64,000 bases of DNA from Pseudarthrobacter sp. NS4. GTDB lineage: Bacteria; Actinomycetota; Actinomycetes; Actinomycetales; Micrococcaceae. A model generated the notes under the pieces. That model searched no databases, was not told where the DNA came from, and saw only the letters and a list, made by a program, of their open reading frames with translations. Shown here one piece after another: positions 23,512-32,109 of this stretch; within the stretch, counting starts at the first letter, position 1, and the number at the start of each line of letters is the position of its first letter. The DNA is taken from assembly GCF_024758005.1 (NCBI RefSeq), contig NZ_CP103288.1, positions 3,410,001 to 3,474,000 on the forward strand, given 5' to 3'. The translations under genes were made by a program, and so were the position numbers.

Positions 23512-25593
23512 CTATTCCGCGGCGCGGCGCTTCCGGCGCCGAACGAGCGCCATCAGGACTCCCCCGACGGCGATCGCCGCTGCGGCAGCGGCGGCAGCCG
23601 GAAGGAGCGCCGTTGAGCCGGTGTAGGCCAGGCCGCCGGTATGGGCCGGGGCATTTCGGCTGGCTCCCGTGTCGGCAAGATCGGCCGGAGGGCTGCTGGC
23701 AGGCGGGTTTACGACGACGGCGGCACCATCCGATGGATCTGCCGGCGCCGTGGGGGTCGGGTCAGCCGGAGTTGGTTCTGTAGGCGCGGGAACCGGGCCA
23801 GCCGGAGTTGGTTCCGGTGGCGCGGTCGGCGCGGGAGACTCCGTTGCCGCCGGGGCGAACTCGAAGCTGCCGGCGCCGGACACACTGAATCCGTTCACCG
23901 TTTCAGCGGTGAACTTCAATGCTCCGTTGCCCTCCGGTGCCGGGAAGGTCCAGTTTCCGGCGTCATCGACCGGCACCTCAAAGGGGTCCTCCCCCTGAAC
24001 GGTGATCCTGACCTTCGAACCGGCAGCCACAGCCGACGCCGGAGCAGCCGGAACAGTCCCGCTGACCAACTGCCCCGGCTCGTAGGTGGCACCAGGCGCG
24101 GGAGCGGTGACCGCGGGCTTGTTGAGGAAGAGCTCCAGCTCGTATCCGGGCAGGACGGCAAGGCTGTCCCGGAGAGTGGCCCCGACAGCGAAGTTCTCGA
24201 TGACGTTGCCGTTTTCATCGGGGGTGTCCCCAGCTGCGTGCGTCCCCACGGCGTAGTTGCCGCTGAGGTATGGCCCGCCGGAGTCGCCGCCGCTGGACTG
24301 TACGGCAAAGGACAGGAACCCGTGGAATGCGCGCAGGTCGGTGGGATCTGCCGCGTACGCGGGACCGGGGACAACAAAAATGCCAACCGCGTCCACAGTC
24401 CCGCAGGACCACGCCGAGGTCCGCCCCGATCGGCAGACCGGCATGCCCGCCACCGGATCGGTGCTGCCGATGACCTTCACGTCCGGGCCGGGCTCGGAAG
24501 GGTTGCCCCAGGTACTCGCGGCAGGCAGCGGGTCAAGGTCGGGGCGGAGCGATTCAATCACTGAAATGTCCGTGCCTACATTGCCCAGGTAGTCCGGATC
24601 CAGCGGATCCTCAATGATGGGTGAGTTTCCCGGGCCCCCGAACTGGCTGAATCCAAACTCGCCCAGCAGCCCGGCCGGTGTTCCCTGGAATTCGAGCGTT
24701 GCCGTTAGGGCCGCGCCGTCGGAAGCGCAGTGCCCTGCAGAGAGGACGGCGGGCAGCCCGGCGGGATCAAAGGCTGAGAAGCCCGTGGAGCAGATATAGA
24801 GGAAATCCGTTCGATACCCGACTCCCCCTGGAACGTCTGCCTCGGGCGCAAGGGGGGCGCCGCCGTCGAGCTCAACGTTGGCGTACCTTGCCACGAACGC
24901 GGCGGGTGACAGTTTCCCGGAACCGGCCGATGCGGCGCTGCCGGCACCCGAGTCCCCTGTCGATTCCGGTGAGTTGATTCCGCCGGTCCGAATGACGAAT
25001 TTCCCGCCGGATGCCATCACGGCCTGCAGGCTTTGGGGTCCAACCTCGCGCACGTAAGCCTGGAACAGCTGCTCGGCACTCACGGCCAGCTCTACGCCTT
25101 CTGCCGGCGAAGAGCTGGGGGCAGGGTCCGGGTCAGCGGCGGCGCCGGACGCCTCAGTCTTCGCCTCAAGCGCCGGCGCCGGGGAAGGTGCTTCAACAGC
25201 CAGTTCGGGGGTGGTTGCTGCGAGCGCAGCCACTTTCCCAAGCAGTTCGGAACCCGATCCCGACACAACGATCTGCCCGGCCTCCAGCCTGATGCCCACA
25301 TAGCCGGGCACGTCCCTCAGCTGTACTGCCACAGCTGCCGCCTGGGCGCCGAGTTCCCCGGCGGCGGTGAACTCCTCCGGAGTAAGCCCGAGGTCGCGCT
25401 GCACCGCGTCTGCGAGCGCAGATTCGGACAGGGCGGTGGTTGAGAGGGCAGAACCGTCAGTGGTGCTGCCGGAAGAGGTACCAGTCCCGGGCTCCCCGGC
25501 CGCCCACGCCGGCGCAGCCAGATATGTCGAAGACGCCAGCACACCTGCAGCGGCACCGAGGGAAAGGACCTGACGCAGTTTGGCCGCGGTCAT
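23512..25593 (-). CDS. Cell-wall-anchored S1 (alpha-lytic/streptogrisin-like) serine protease
   Basis: A 693-aa secreted, probably sortase-anchored protease. Signal peptide (to about residue 32, YLAAPAWAAG); alpha-lytic-type prosegment (to about 250); chymotrypsin-like domain with His (VLSAGHCAS), Asp (VGTDISVIES) and Ser (SGGDSGGPYLSG); a bacterial Ig-like domain (about 495-595); a Pro/Thr/Ala-rich stalk; LAYTG as a sortase motif, one membrane helix and the tail RRRKRR. No sortase is encoded in the window. ATG 25593 overlaps the stop of the upstream phosphatase gene as ATGA, which decides the start. The stop lies 3 bp from that of the convergent thioesterase. Confidence 0.9.
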   Translation of the reverse strand: MTAAKLRQVLSLGAAAGVLASSTYLAAPAWAAGEPGTGTSSGSTTDGSALSTTALSESALADAVQRDLGLTPEEFTAAGELGAQAAAVAVQLRDVPGYVGIRLEAGQIVVSGSGSELLGKVAALAATTPELAVEAPSPAPALEAKTEASGAAADPDPAPSSSPAEGVELAVSAEQLFQAYVREVGPQSLQAVMASGGKFVIRTGGINSPESTGDSGAGSAASAGSGKLSPAAFVARYANVELDGGAPLAPEADVPGGVGYRTDFLYICSTGFSAFDPAGLPAVLSAGHCASDGAALTATLEFQGTPAGLLGEFGFSQFGGPGNSPIIEDPLDPDYLGNVGTDISVIESLRPDLDPLPAASTWGNPSEPGPDVKVIGSTDPVAGMPVCRSGRTSAWSCGTVDAVGIFVVPGPAYAADPTDLRAFHGFLSFAVQSSGGDSGGPYLSGNYAVGTHAAGDTPDENGNVIENFAVGATLRDSLAVLPGYELELFLNKPAVTAPAPGATYEPGQLVSGTVPAAPASAVAAGSKVRITVQGEDPFEVPVDDAGNWTFPAPEGNGALKFTAETVNGFSVSGAGSFEFAPAATESPAPTAPPEPTPAGPVPAPTEPTPADPTPTAPADPSDGAAVVVNPPASSPPADLADTGASRNAPAHTGGLAYTGSTALLPAAAAAAAAIAVGGVLMALVRRRKRRAAE

Positions 25594-26309
25594 CGGGATA
25601 CCCCCACCCCGCACAGGGAAAGCACGGACTCAAGCTCAGTGGGGTGCAGGCCGTTCCGCAGAAGGAAGTTCCGCGTATCCAGTGTCCGCACGAACTCCAC
25701 CACCGCCGCGCCGCGCTGCTGGAGCAGGGGTTCCAGTTCCGCGTCCTCCACGTACCGTTCGCGGTCATGCGGCGGACCGTGGGTGCGGTAGCGCTCGTTG
25801 ATGCCGCGGGCGGCACGGCGGTACCCCTCGGCGATGTCCTGGTCCGGGACGCCGGCCAGGTCCTGCACCATTGCGGCCACCATGCCGCTGCGGTCGCGTC
25901 CGGCCGCACAGTGCAGTACCACACCGCCCCGGGTGGAGGCTGCCGCCAACGCCCGGAAGACACCCACGAGCTTCTCCGGGAAAATCCGGGCGTTGTCTGC
26001 GTAATAGGCCGGGTCGTTGAGGTACGGGCCCGTCACCGCGGCCAGGCGGGGATCGCCGGGCTCCTCGGTGGGTGCCGACACCACAGCCATGCCCTGCCAC
26101 ACCGCGCCTGACACCACCGGATCGGTGTCCCGGCGCCGCGCCTCCGCAGCGTTACGGAGGTCAACAACGGTGCGGATGCCGTCGCCGAACGCCTGTTGCC
26201 AGCCCGCCTCCGTCAGCCATTCCCGCCGCCCCATCCGATAGACACCGCCGGCCACGTGCCAGGCGTTGACAGCACCATCCCAGTCCATGGACCTGCCCGG
26301 TTTCTTCAT
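25590..26309 (-). CDS. Tyrosine-protein phosphatase (Y_phosphatase3/LipA-like)
   Basis: A protein of about 239 aa with the Cys-based phosphatase signature HCAAGRDRSGM (HC-x5-R) preceded by GGVVL, and the upstream VVDLRNAAEARRR of the MptpB/atypical family. It dephosphorylates Tyr or phosphoinositides in related proteins. The start is uncertain: ATG 26309 or ATG 26288 (MDWDGAVNAWHVAGGVYR, where conservation seems to begin); neither has a good ribosome-binding site. The stop overlaps the protease start (ATGA), so the phosphatase and the wall-anchored protease are translationally coupled. Confidence 0.85.
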   Translation of the reverse strand: MKKPGRSMDWDGAVNAWHVAGGVYRMGRREWLTEAGWQQAFGDGIRTVVDLRNAAEARRRDTDPVVSGAVWQGMAVVSAPTEEPGDPRLAAVTGPYLNDPAYYADNARIFPEKLVGVFRALAAASTRGGVVLHCAAGRDRSGMVAAMVQDLAGVPDQDIAEGYRRAARGINERYRTHGPPHDRERYVEDAELEPLLQQRGAAVVEFVRTLDTRNFLLRNGLHPTELESVLSLCGVGVSR

Positions 26310-26462
26310 TCGCACAGCTAACCACAAGGGCCACAGGAGGCGCACGTCACAGCCAGGTACGTGCGCAGGAATACGGCCTCCGGCTGGTGACCGCCAGGGC
26401 GGACGAGCGGACGGTAACTGCAACCAGCTTCTGCTCCAAGTAACGTTCGAAGGAGAACCAAA

Positions 26463-26870
26463 ATGGGTGAGCAAACATCACGACGACGTCACGCAGGTTT
26501 CGCGGCCGGCCTCGCCAGCCTGGCAATGGCACTTGGCTTCACGGCTCTTCCCGCTGACGCAGCGCCATCCAGAATCGACTACGTCGCGCTGGGCGACTCC
26601 TATCCCGCCGGGACAGGAGCAGGCGCTGCGGAGCGTCCTCCCGGCCTGGACTGCTGGCAAAGCCACCCGGGGTACGTTGACTTTCTCCGGCGGACACGAG
26701 ACGTGAGGCTCAGGGCAAACGCTGCTTGCCATGGAGCCGTCCTGTCCGAACTCAGCCCCACATACGACCGTGAGATCTACACGCCCACCGTCCGCGAGCA
26801 GATCGAGTTCCTTGTCAGGAGCAGGGCACTCTCGCCGGAAACCGAACTGGTCACTATCACCGCAGGAGCC
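26463..26870 (+). pseudogene. SGNH-hydrolase N-terminal half (disrupted)
   Basis: It starts with GAAGGAG and ATG, a signal peptide (LASLAMALGFTALPADAAP) and SGNH block I (YVALGDSYPAGTGAG), then SHPGYVDFL and ACHGAVLSEL. Homology ends after ELVTITAGA, where block III (GxND) should follow; the frame instead runs on into unrelated sequence and stops at 26972. The missing C-terminal half is present immediately downstream but on the opposite strand. The catalytic Ser is kept but the Asp/His block is lost, so the product should be inactive. Confidence 0.85.
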
Positions 26871-26874
26871 GAGG

Positions 26875-27275
26875 TTACCGACGGGCGAGTTGTGCCGGAA
26901 CTGCTTCCAAGACGGCCGCGGCATACGCTCGATGCCCTTCGGGAGTGGGGTGGAAGTTGTAATCGGCCATGAAGTCATTTACATCCAGCTGCAGCCAGGG
27001 ATCCGGTGAGTTGACTGCGTGGCCGGAGAAACGGGCGCTGACATCAACGTACCGCGCGTCCGTTCCGTATAGGGTGTTAGCGGTTTTCGCGGCTGCCGCA
27101 ATCGTTGCATTCACCGTCAAGGTGGCCTGATTCATCAGAATTTGGTTTGCCACCGGGATGGGAGCAAACGAGCTTGAGGGGTCAAAGAGCAACGGGTATC
27201 CCAATACGGCAATCCTGGCGTTGGGGGCAGCTTCCTGGATAGCAGCGTAGGCCTGGATCAAGCTGGCGGCCGGTG
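26875..27275 (-). pseudogene. SGNH-hydrolase C-terminal half, inverted
   Basis: Read on the minus strand: SLIQAYAAIQEAAPNARI, AVLGYPLLFDP, then DARYVDVSARFSGHAV and the block V dyad in DFMADYNFHPTPEGHRAYA (catalytic Asp/His region), ending QLARR-stop. This is the natural C-terminal half of a secreted SGNH esterase. There is no start or signal peptide; the frame joins that of a truncated acetyltransferase. It fits the N-terminal half at 26463 as its former other half, though a second lost paralogue is possible. Confidence 0.85.
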
Positions 27276-27538
27276 GTCATGCCGATGATCCGGCCCGGGC
27301 CGCCGGAGGCAGGATCGATCAGCCGTGTGGTGAACGGCAGCATGGAACCCTCATCCTGGAGCGCCAGGCGCCGCCGGATCTCGGCAGCCATCTCTTCGGG
27401 CGCCGGCACCGAGGTGTACCAGAGCTTCCACAGCTCGCCGTCCCGTCCCGCATCAACAAGGCCGTCGTGGTGTTCCCCGGCCAGCGGCTCCAGGATTACA
27501 TGCCGCCCGGTCAGGGTAAGGGGTTCTAGGAAAGTCAC
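27276..27538 (-). pseudogene. GNAT acetyltransferase, N-terminal fragment
   Basis: A GTG start reads TFLEPLTLTGRHVILEPLAG, then GELWKLWYTSVPAPEEMAAEI, SMLPFTTRLIDP and RIIGMTT, matching the first half of RimJ/RimL-type acetyltransferases. After GMTT the acetyl-CoA-binding half is absent and the DNA switches to the inverted SGNH fragment in another frame. The product cannot be active. Confidence 0.8.
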
Positions 27539-27612
27539 TGCACCAGCCTAGGTCCACCACCAGGGCCGGTTACGCTGGGGACAGCACCAGGACGGCGAGC
27601 AAGGGAGTTAAC

Positions 27613-27846
27613 GTGTCAGGAAGCAATCCGGACCCGGAGGATGACAAGGTCACAGGACTGGAGCCCGGTGGTGGGGTGCCGCCGCGGGAAACCCCGCCGG
27701 GCGAGGCCTCCACCGCCGGCCCGCAGGGCCATGACGAGCACGGGACACGCAAGAGCACCCAGTTCTTCTGGATCGCCATCATCGGGGTTGTGGTCCTGTT
27801 GTGCCTCCTGTTCTTCATCGGCTACATAGTGGGCTTCTTCGGCTAG
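27613..27846 (+). CDS. DUF6480 family small membrane protein
   Basis: A 77-aa protein: hydrophilic N-terminus with TGLEPGGGVPPRETPPGEAST, a short His/Glu region, then one membrane helix (FFWIAIIGVVVLLCLLFFIGYIV). This layout is that of DUF6480, a small actinobacterial family of unknown role. The GTG has GGGAG upstream. The IS5-type element begins at the base after its TAG stop, so the coding part is intact but any native terminator was displaced. Confidence 0.8.
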   Translation: MSGSNPDPEDDKVTGLEPGGGVPPRETPPGEASTAGPQGHDEHGTRKSTQFFWIAIIGVVVLLCLLFFIGYIVGFFG

Positions 27847-27892
27847 GGCGTGTCTGCTAATTATTTGGCTTGTGGTGTTCAAAGCTGGATGG

Positions 27893-28300
27893 ATGGTTCG
27901 TTCGAATGTGATTTCAGATGAGTTGTGGACGGTTATCGAGCCTGTTCTTCCGACTGCGCAGAGCCGGCCAGGTAGGCCGTGGAATGATCACCGATTGACG
28001 CTGGAGGGCATCTGTTGGCGGTTCCGCACCGGTTCACCGTGGCGGGATCTGCCGGCAGTTTTCGGTGCCTGGCAATCGGTGTGGGAGCGGCATCGGCGGT
28101 GGTCTGCCGATGGATCGTATGAGCGGATGTTTGCCGCTGTGAAGGAATCCACCGGGGTAAATGACATCGAGCTGGAGTCGTTGCTTTCGGTTGATTCCAC
28201 CAGTGTCCGGGCACATCAGCATGCCGCCGGAGCGCCAAAGCTGAAGGCTGATACCGGCCATACAGGGGGCAGGGTCGAGTTACAAGTTTCTGCCCAGTGA
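27893..28300 (+). CDS. IS5-family transposase, first frame (OrfA)
   Basis: 135 aa: SDELWTVIEPVLP and WRFRTGSPWRDLPAVFGAWQSV are the DUF4096-like N-terminal domain of IS5/IS427-type transposases, followed by the first DDE aspartate in LLSVDSTSVRAHQH. The frame ends soon after. IS427-type elements often use a programmed frameshift to join OrfA and OrfB. Confidence 0.85.
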   Translation: MVRSNVISDELWTVIEPVLPTAQSRPGRPWNDHRLTLEGICWRFRTGSPWRDLPAVFGAWQSVWERHRRWSADGSYERMFAAVKESTGVNDIELESLLSVDSTSVRAHQHAAGAPKLKADTGHTGGRVELQVSAQ

Positions 28301-28781
28301 GCCTTCTGATCACGCCATTGGACGCTCCCGCGGCGGGCTGACAACCAAAATCCACGCCCTCGCTGACCGGGCCTGCGCACCGGTCACTCTGCTGCTCACT
28401 CCCGCCCAGGCGGGAGATAATCCGCAACTATTACCGCTGCTTGAAGCCCATAAGAACCAGGACGCCAACCCATTCCGCCTGCTCGCCGATAAGGCCTATT
28501 CGCATCCCTCCACGCGCAGCGAACTGCGCTCCCGCCGGATCAAGCACACCATCCCCGAACGCTCAGACCAGATCGAACGGCGCAAGGCCAAAGGCTCCGC
28601 CGGTGGCCGGCCACCGGCCTTCGATCCGGCGCTCTATAAAGACCGCAATACCGTCGAACGCGGATTCAACCGCCTCAAGCACTGGCGCGGCATCGCAACC
28701 CGATACGACAAATACGCCACTACGTTCCTCGGCGGAGTACTACTCACCGCGACGGTCACATTCCACCGAGTCCACAATTAA
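28275..28781 (+). CDS. IS5-family transposase, second frame (OrfB)
   Basis: The continuation overlaps OrfA by 26 bp in another phase: SEPSDHAIGRSRGGLTTKIHALAD, the second Asp in FRLLADKAYSH and the glutamate in RNTVERGFNRLKHWRGIATRYDK complete the DDE set. There is no clear start codon, so it needs a frameshift from OrfA. It could be programmed or a mutation; no obvious A-run is seen in the overlap. Confidence 0.8.
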   Translation, partial: SSYKFLPSEPSDHAIGRSRGGLTTKIHALADRACAPVTLLLTPAQAGDNPQLLPLLEAHKNQDANPFRLLADKAYSHPSTRSELRSRRIKHTIPERSDQIERRKAKGSAGGRPPAFDPALYKDRNTVERGFNRLKHWRGIATRYDKYATTFLGGVLLTATVTFHRVHN

Positions 28782-28795
28782 CAGACACGGCCTAG

Positions 28796-29135
28796 GTGGG
28801 AGCCATGCCCGTCACCGGTCAGAATCGGTCGTTATTGACAGCGCACCGTCGCCAATGAGTGAGCGGTTCACGACAATGCTTCGCCCTGATTTCTGGGTCA
28901 CTCGTCTGCCTTGGTCCTGACTCGCCCAACGCGCCGCGCCGCCTGTACGCATCAAGGCGTAGTCCTGTCTCCCTTTTATTAGTGACTGAAATAGGGGGCA
29001 TGGGCCCTTTCGCGCCTTGCCGCCCGGGGCGTAAGGTCTTACCACCTTGAGACCAGACAAACGCCACGGTGTAGGGCGTGCATTGACACCAGAGGTGCCG
29101 TCCTGCGGGACCCACCTCATTTAAAGGAAACAATC
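28796..29135 (+). other. Intergenic region upstream of the GH25-like gene
   Basis: 340 bp, less GC-rich than the core. It holds one copy of a 14-bp direct repeat (28826-28839) and a small hairpin, GAGGTG...CACCTC (29092-29118), just before the ribosome-binding site AAAGGAAA. No gene is recognised. Confidence 0.4.
28826..28839 (+). repeat. 14-bp direct repeat, left copy
   Basis: CGGTCGTTATTGAC, identical to 30099-30112. The two copies flank the GH25-like gene, about 1.27 kb apart. The sequence also has partial dyad symmetry (GGTC...GAC). Confidence 0.5.
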
Positions 29136-30020
29136 ATGAGAGATTTCATCACACGGGCCCGTTACGGGATGAAGGCGGCTTGCACGGTCCTGGCACTCCT
29201 TGGGCTGGTGGTCACAGGAATGACTCCGGTGGCGGCTGCGCCGCCATCCAAAAATACGGACCTTGTGGGCAACGACGTTTCCTGGCCCCAGTGCGGTAAG
29301 ACCCTTCCCACCGGGCAGGCATTCGCGATCGTGGGCGTGACCGGCGGACTGGCCAATAACACCAACCCTTGCCTCGCTGAGCAACTCGCTTGGGCCGCTC
29401 GCTCTACCGGGGGAACTGTGCAGCCCAAGGTTGCTTTATACGTGAACACTGCCAATCCAGGACATGAGGGCACTTGGTGGCCGGCGTCCAACATCTACCC
29501 CGACGTGGAAGTCCCGAACCCTTACGGAGAATGCCGGGCGCCCGCTGGCGAGCCTGAAGGCCCAGTCGACCTCCCCTGCTCATACATGTACGGCTACGCA
29601 AAGGCTTATGACGACGCAACCATCCGAGGCGTCACGGACCCCGGCACCTATTTCTGGTGGCTGGATGTGGAAACAGACAACAGCTGGCAAACCGGCGCAG
29701 ACGACAGCACAGCCTTGAACAGGGCGACCCTTGAAGGGATGGTCAACTACTTCAAGAGCATCACAGCCGGAGGTAAGGACGCCGAAGGTAAGGCCGCCGG
29801 TGTCGGTATCTACTCGACAAGCTATCAATGGGGAACCATCGCCGGGACCGTGCCATCCAGCAGCCCCCTCACGGGGCTGCCCAGTTGGCTTGCAGGAGCA
29901 AAGACCCTGCGGGGAGCGAAGTCGAACTGTTCTTTGCCTGGCTTGACCCCCGGCAGCCCGGTAACAGTAACGCAGTATGTCTCGGCCGGGCTCGACTACG
30001 ACTACTCCTGCAAAGGCTGA
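29136..30020 (+). CDS. Secreted GH25-/DUF1906-like TIM-barrel protein
   Basis: A 294-aa exported protein. Signal peptide (TVLALLGLVVTGMTPVAAAPP), then a barrel that starts NDVSWPQC and has FAIVGVTGGL, LYVNTANPG, WWLDVETDNSW and GIYSTSYQW. The DVS start and the DVE strand resemble the catalytic positions of GH25 lysozymes; cysteine pairs suggest disulfides. Whether it cuts peptidoglycan is not shown; there is no wall-binding domain. RBS is AAAGGAAA. It lies alone between two IS elements and between 14-bp direct repeats, so it looks like transferred cargo. Confidence 0.65.
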   Translation: MRDFITRARYGMKAACTVLALLGLVVTGMTPVAAAPPSKNTDLVGNDVSWPQCGKTLPTGQAFAIVGVTGGLANNTNPCLAEQLAWAARSTGGTVQPKVALYVNTANPGHEGTWWPASNIYPDVEVPNPYGECRAPAGEPEGPVDLPCSYMYGYAKAYDDATIRGVTDPGTYFWWLDVETDNSWQTGADDSTALNRATLEGMVNYFKSITAGGKDAEGKAAGVGIYSTSYQWGTIAGTVPSSSPLTGLPSWLAGAKTLRGAKSNCSLPGLTPGSPVTVTQYVSAGLDYDYSCKG

Positions 30021-30849
30021 ACGCGAAGGCCGCAGCTTGGCCACAACTCACCATGAGGTGATCAGGCAGTGCCGCTAGGACGCCTCCTACCTCATAAGCG
30101 GTCGTTATTGACCTTCTAACCATCAAGATTGAGAGGTGGCTCTCCTGGACGTTGTCGCTGCGCTCTTGCCGGACGCAAGGACGTGGTTGCTGGCCAAGAT
30201 ACAAGAAGACACGGTCTTCGATTTCAGTGGAGGGCCGGCAAGTCACTAATCTTCGGATATGACACCCCCCCTGGTTCACCCGCAGCCGGTCCAATCTCGC
30301 GTCTGATCAGCAAATACCGGAACGGCAGGACTCCGACTCAGACTCGGACACTCAAGGGCGACAAGCGAGAGCTACGGTAAAGGCCGCCCAAATAGCCGCA
30401 GCTGCAACCATTGCCACCGTCATTGGGACAGGAGTCGCGCCCTATTTTCAAATAGAGACCCCAAAAGATGCAGCAAACACATCTTTCACCCCTTCACACA
30501 AACAGCACAAAAATTACTGGCCCAGTTCGATCAGTGTCAGGTGCTGGAAGCATCAAAACAACCCCCGGTACCCCCCCCATTGTGATGACCCTGAAATCCC
30601 CTATCGTGATGGCCTGTGTGCAAAACCCGCCGCACAGGACAGCCGTCGCAATTTCCCCCGGCTTTTTGCCGGAGGAGCGCCACAGAACGGTTGTATTTGA
30701 TCTGCATGTACATGATTGGCTTTGATGCAACCTTCGTCCCTAACGCTGGCAGCAAGCGCTTCTTTGACATAGCGGAGGACCCAACTGGGTAGCGCCGGCG
30801 CCTCCTACACACTTTTCGCTCCGCCTTCAGTGGGGTTACCCGCAAATCG
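30021..30849. other. Gene-poor stretch between the GH25-like gene and the IS3 element
   Basis: 829 bp of lower GC. It contains the right copy of the 14-bp repeat. An open frame without any start codon runs 30263-30700 (plus) and includes one hydrophobic segment (AAQIAAAATIATVIGTGVAP), which could be a remnant of a membrane protein, but the support is weak. No other gene is recognised. Confidence 0.4.
30099..30112 (+). repeat. 14-bp direct repeat, right copy
   Basis: CGGTCGTTATTGAC, identical to 28826-28839; here extended to GGTCGTTATTGACC, an imperfect palindrome. It lies 79 bp after the GH25-like gene. Confidence 0.5.
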
Positions 30850-30860
30850 TGGACAGTTGA

Positions 30861-31749
30861 TCAGGCGGCTTGTGCCGGCTGAGGTTTATTGCTGGTGAGG
30901 AACTGTTCGTGTTCCACTGGCGTGGTGTAGCCCAGGGCTGAGTGGAGCCGTGAGCGGTTGTAGAACTCCTCGATCCAGCGTCCGGTTTCCCGGATCGCGT
31001 CCTGCCTGGTTGCCCACCGGCGCCGGTCGTAGAACTCGGTCTTCAGGGTGGACCAGAACGATTCCTGCATCGCGTTGTCCCAGCACACGCCTGTCCGCCC
31101 GACGGACTGCCTGATGCCCAGTCCGGAGCAGACGGCGTTGAGCTGGGACGAGGTGTACTGAGTGCCCCGGTCGGCATGGAACACGACCCCGGCCGGGCCG
31201 CCACCGCGCAGGATGTAGGCCATCCGCAGCGCCCGCTCCACCAGGCTGGTGGTTTGGACCGAGTCCATTGCCCCATCCGATCACGCGCCGGGAACAGGCA
31301 TCCCTGACAGCACACAAGTACACCCAGCCTTCACCGGTGCGCAGGTAGGTGATGTCCGAGATCCACACCGTATCCAAGGCCCCGGTATCCCACTTCCTGG
31401 CCACCAGATCCGGGATCGAATGCACCCGCGCGTCACCGATCGGCGCTACCGGCCGGAACCGCCGCGGCGAGATCCCTTCCAGACCCTGCCGGCGCATAGA
31501 GGCGGCCACACTCTTCCGGTCAACGCCGGTCCCGTTCCTGGCCAACGCGGCCTGCACCCGCGGCGCCCCATAGGTCCCGTACGATTCGGCGTGAGCCCTC
31601 CGTACCATGGCGTCAAACTCCGCCCGCTCTGCGATCCTCGCCGGTGACTCTGACTCACGGCGCCGGCGCCAGGCGTAGAACCCGGAGCGGGACACCCGCA
31701 AAAGCCTGGCCATCCGCTGGACCGGGTAATTAGCCTTCTCGGCCTCCAT
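30861..31749 (-). pseudogene. IS3-family transposase OrfB (rve integrase), frameshifted
   Basis: It starts MEAEKANYPVQRMARLLRVS, with the HTH_21 region YGTYGAPRVQAALAR, then the rve core with the first Asp in DTVWISDITYLRTGEGWVYL. After CSRRVIGW the frame is broken: a run of four G (minus strand; plus 31271-31274) where three would continue AMDSVQTTSLVERAL. In the other frame the second Asp (FHADRGTQYTS) and the Glu (NAMQESFWSTLKTE) follow intact. One base therefore inactivates it, unless it is a sequencing error. Its ATG overlaps the OrfA stop. Confidence 0.88.
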
Positions 31750-32060
31750 CAGCTCGAAGCATTCCGATTCTGCTGCTTGGAGGCGAAGAAGGCTGCGGCT
31801 TTTCCCAGGAACTCGTTATCCATCCGCAACTGCGCGTTTTCCCGGCGCAAACGCTCCAGCTCAGACTTCTCCGTCTCAGCCGCCGCGAACTCCTCAGGAG
31901 CCGCCAACCGGGCCCGTTCCTGGGCAACCCACCGGCCCAGCAACTGCTCACCCAGGCCCAACTCCCGGGCCACCGGCGCGACCGGTCTGCCCGTATCGAT
32001 GACAAGGCGCGCAGCCTCCCGCCGATACTCCGGAGTGAATTTACGTCGTGTCGTGCTCAC
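31749..32060 (-). CDS. IS3-family transposase OrfA
   Basis: A 103-aa HTH_Tnp_1 protein: RRKFTPEYRREAARLVIDTG, VAPVARELGLGEQLLGRWV, and a C-terminal leucine-zipper-like coil (SELERLRRENAQLRMDNEFL). It binds the element ends and is normally fused to OrfB by a -1 frameshift. Intact. Confidence 0.9.
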   Translation of the reverse strand: MSTTRRKFTPEYRREAARLVIDTGRPVAPVARELGLGEQLLGRWVAQERARLAAPEEFAAAETEKSELERLRRENAQLRMDNEFLGKAAAFFASKQQNRNASS

Positions 32061-32109
32061 AAGAACACCTTCCCGCAGAATCCCAGGATCCCGCTACTTC
32101 AGGTGTCCA

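Larger units (their letters stand above)
27847..28791. mobile_element. IS5-family insertion sequence with terminal repeats and CTAG target duplication
   Basis: 945 bp. The ends read GGCGTGTCTGCTAATT and, on the complement, GCCGTGTCTGTTAATT (two mismatches). CTAG flanks both sides (27843-27846 and 28792-28795); a 2-bp TA duplication is the alternative. The target duplication contains the stop codon of the DUF6480 gene. Two overlapping frames encode the transposase. Confidence 0.88.
30850..32109 (-). mobile_element. IS3-family insertion sequence
   Basis: About 1260 bp, read leftward. The end before OrfA reads TGGACACCTGA on the minus strand, the other end TGGACAGTTGA on plus, an imperfect terminal repeat of the TGGACA type common in IS3. 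No target duplication is visible in the flanks (AAATCG and CCAACA). OrfA and OrfB are present; OrfB is frameshifted. Confidence 0.8.

Noticed and set aside
30263..30700. Open frame with one hydrophobic segment but no start codon
   Set aside because: It has no ATG, GTG or TTG, no ribosome-binding site and no homology. It is kept only as a remark in the gap entry.
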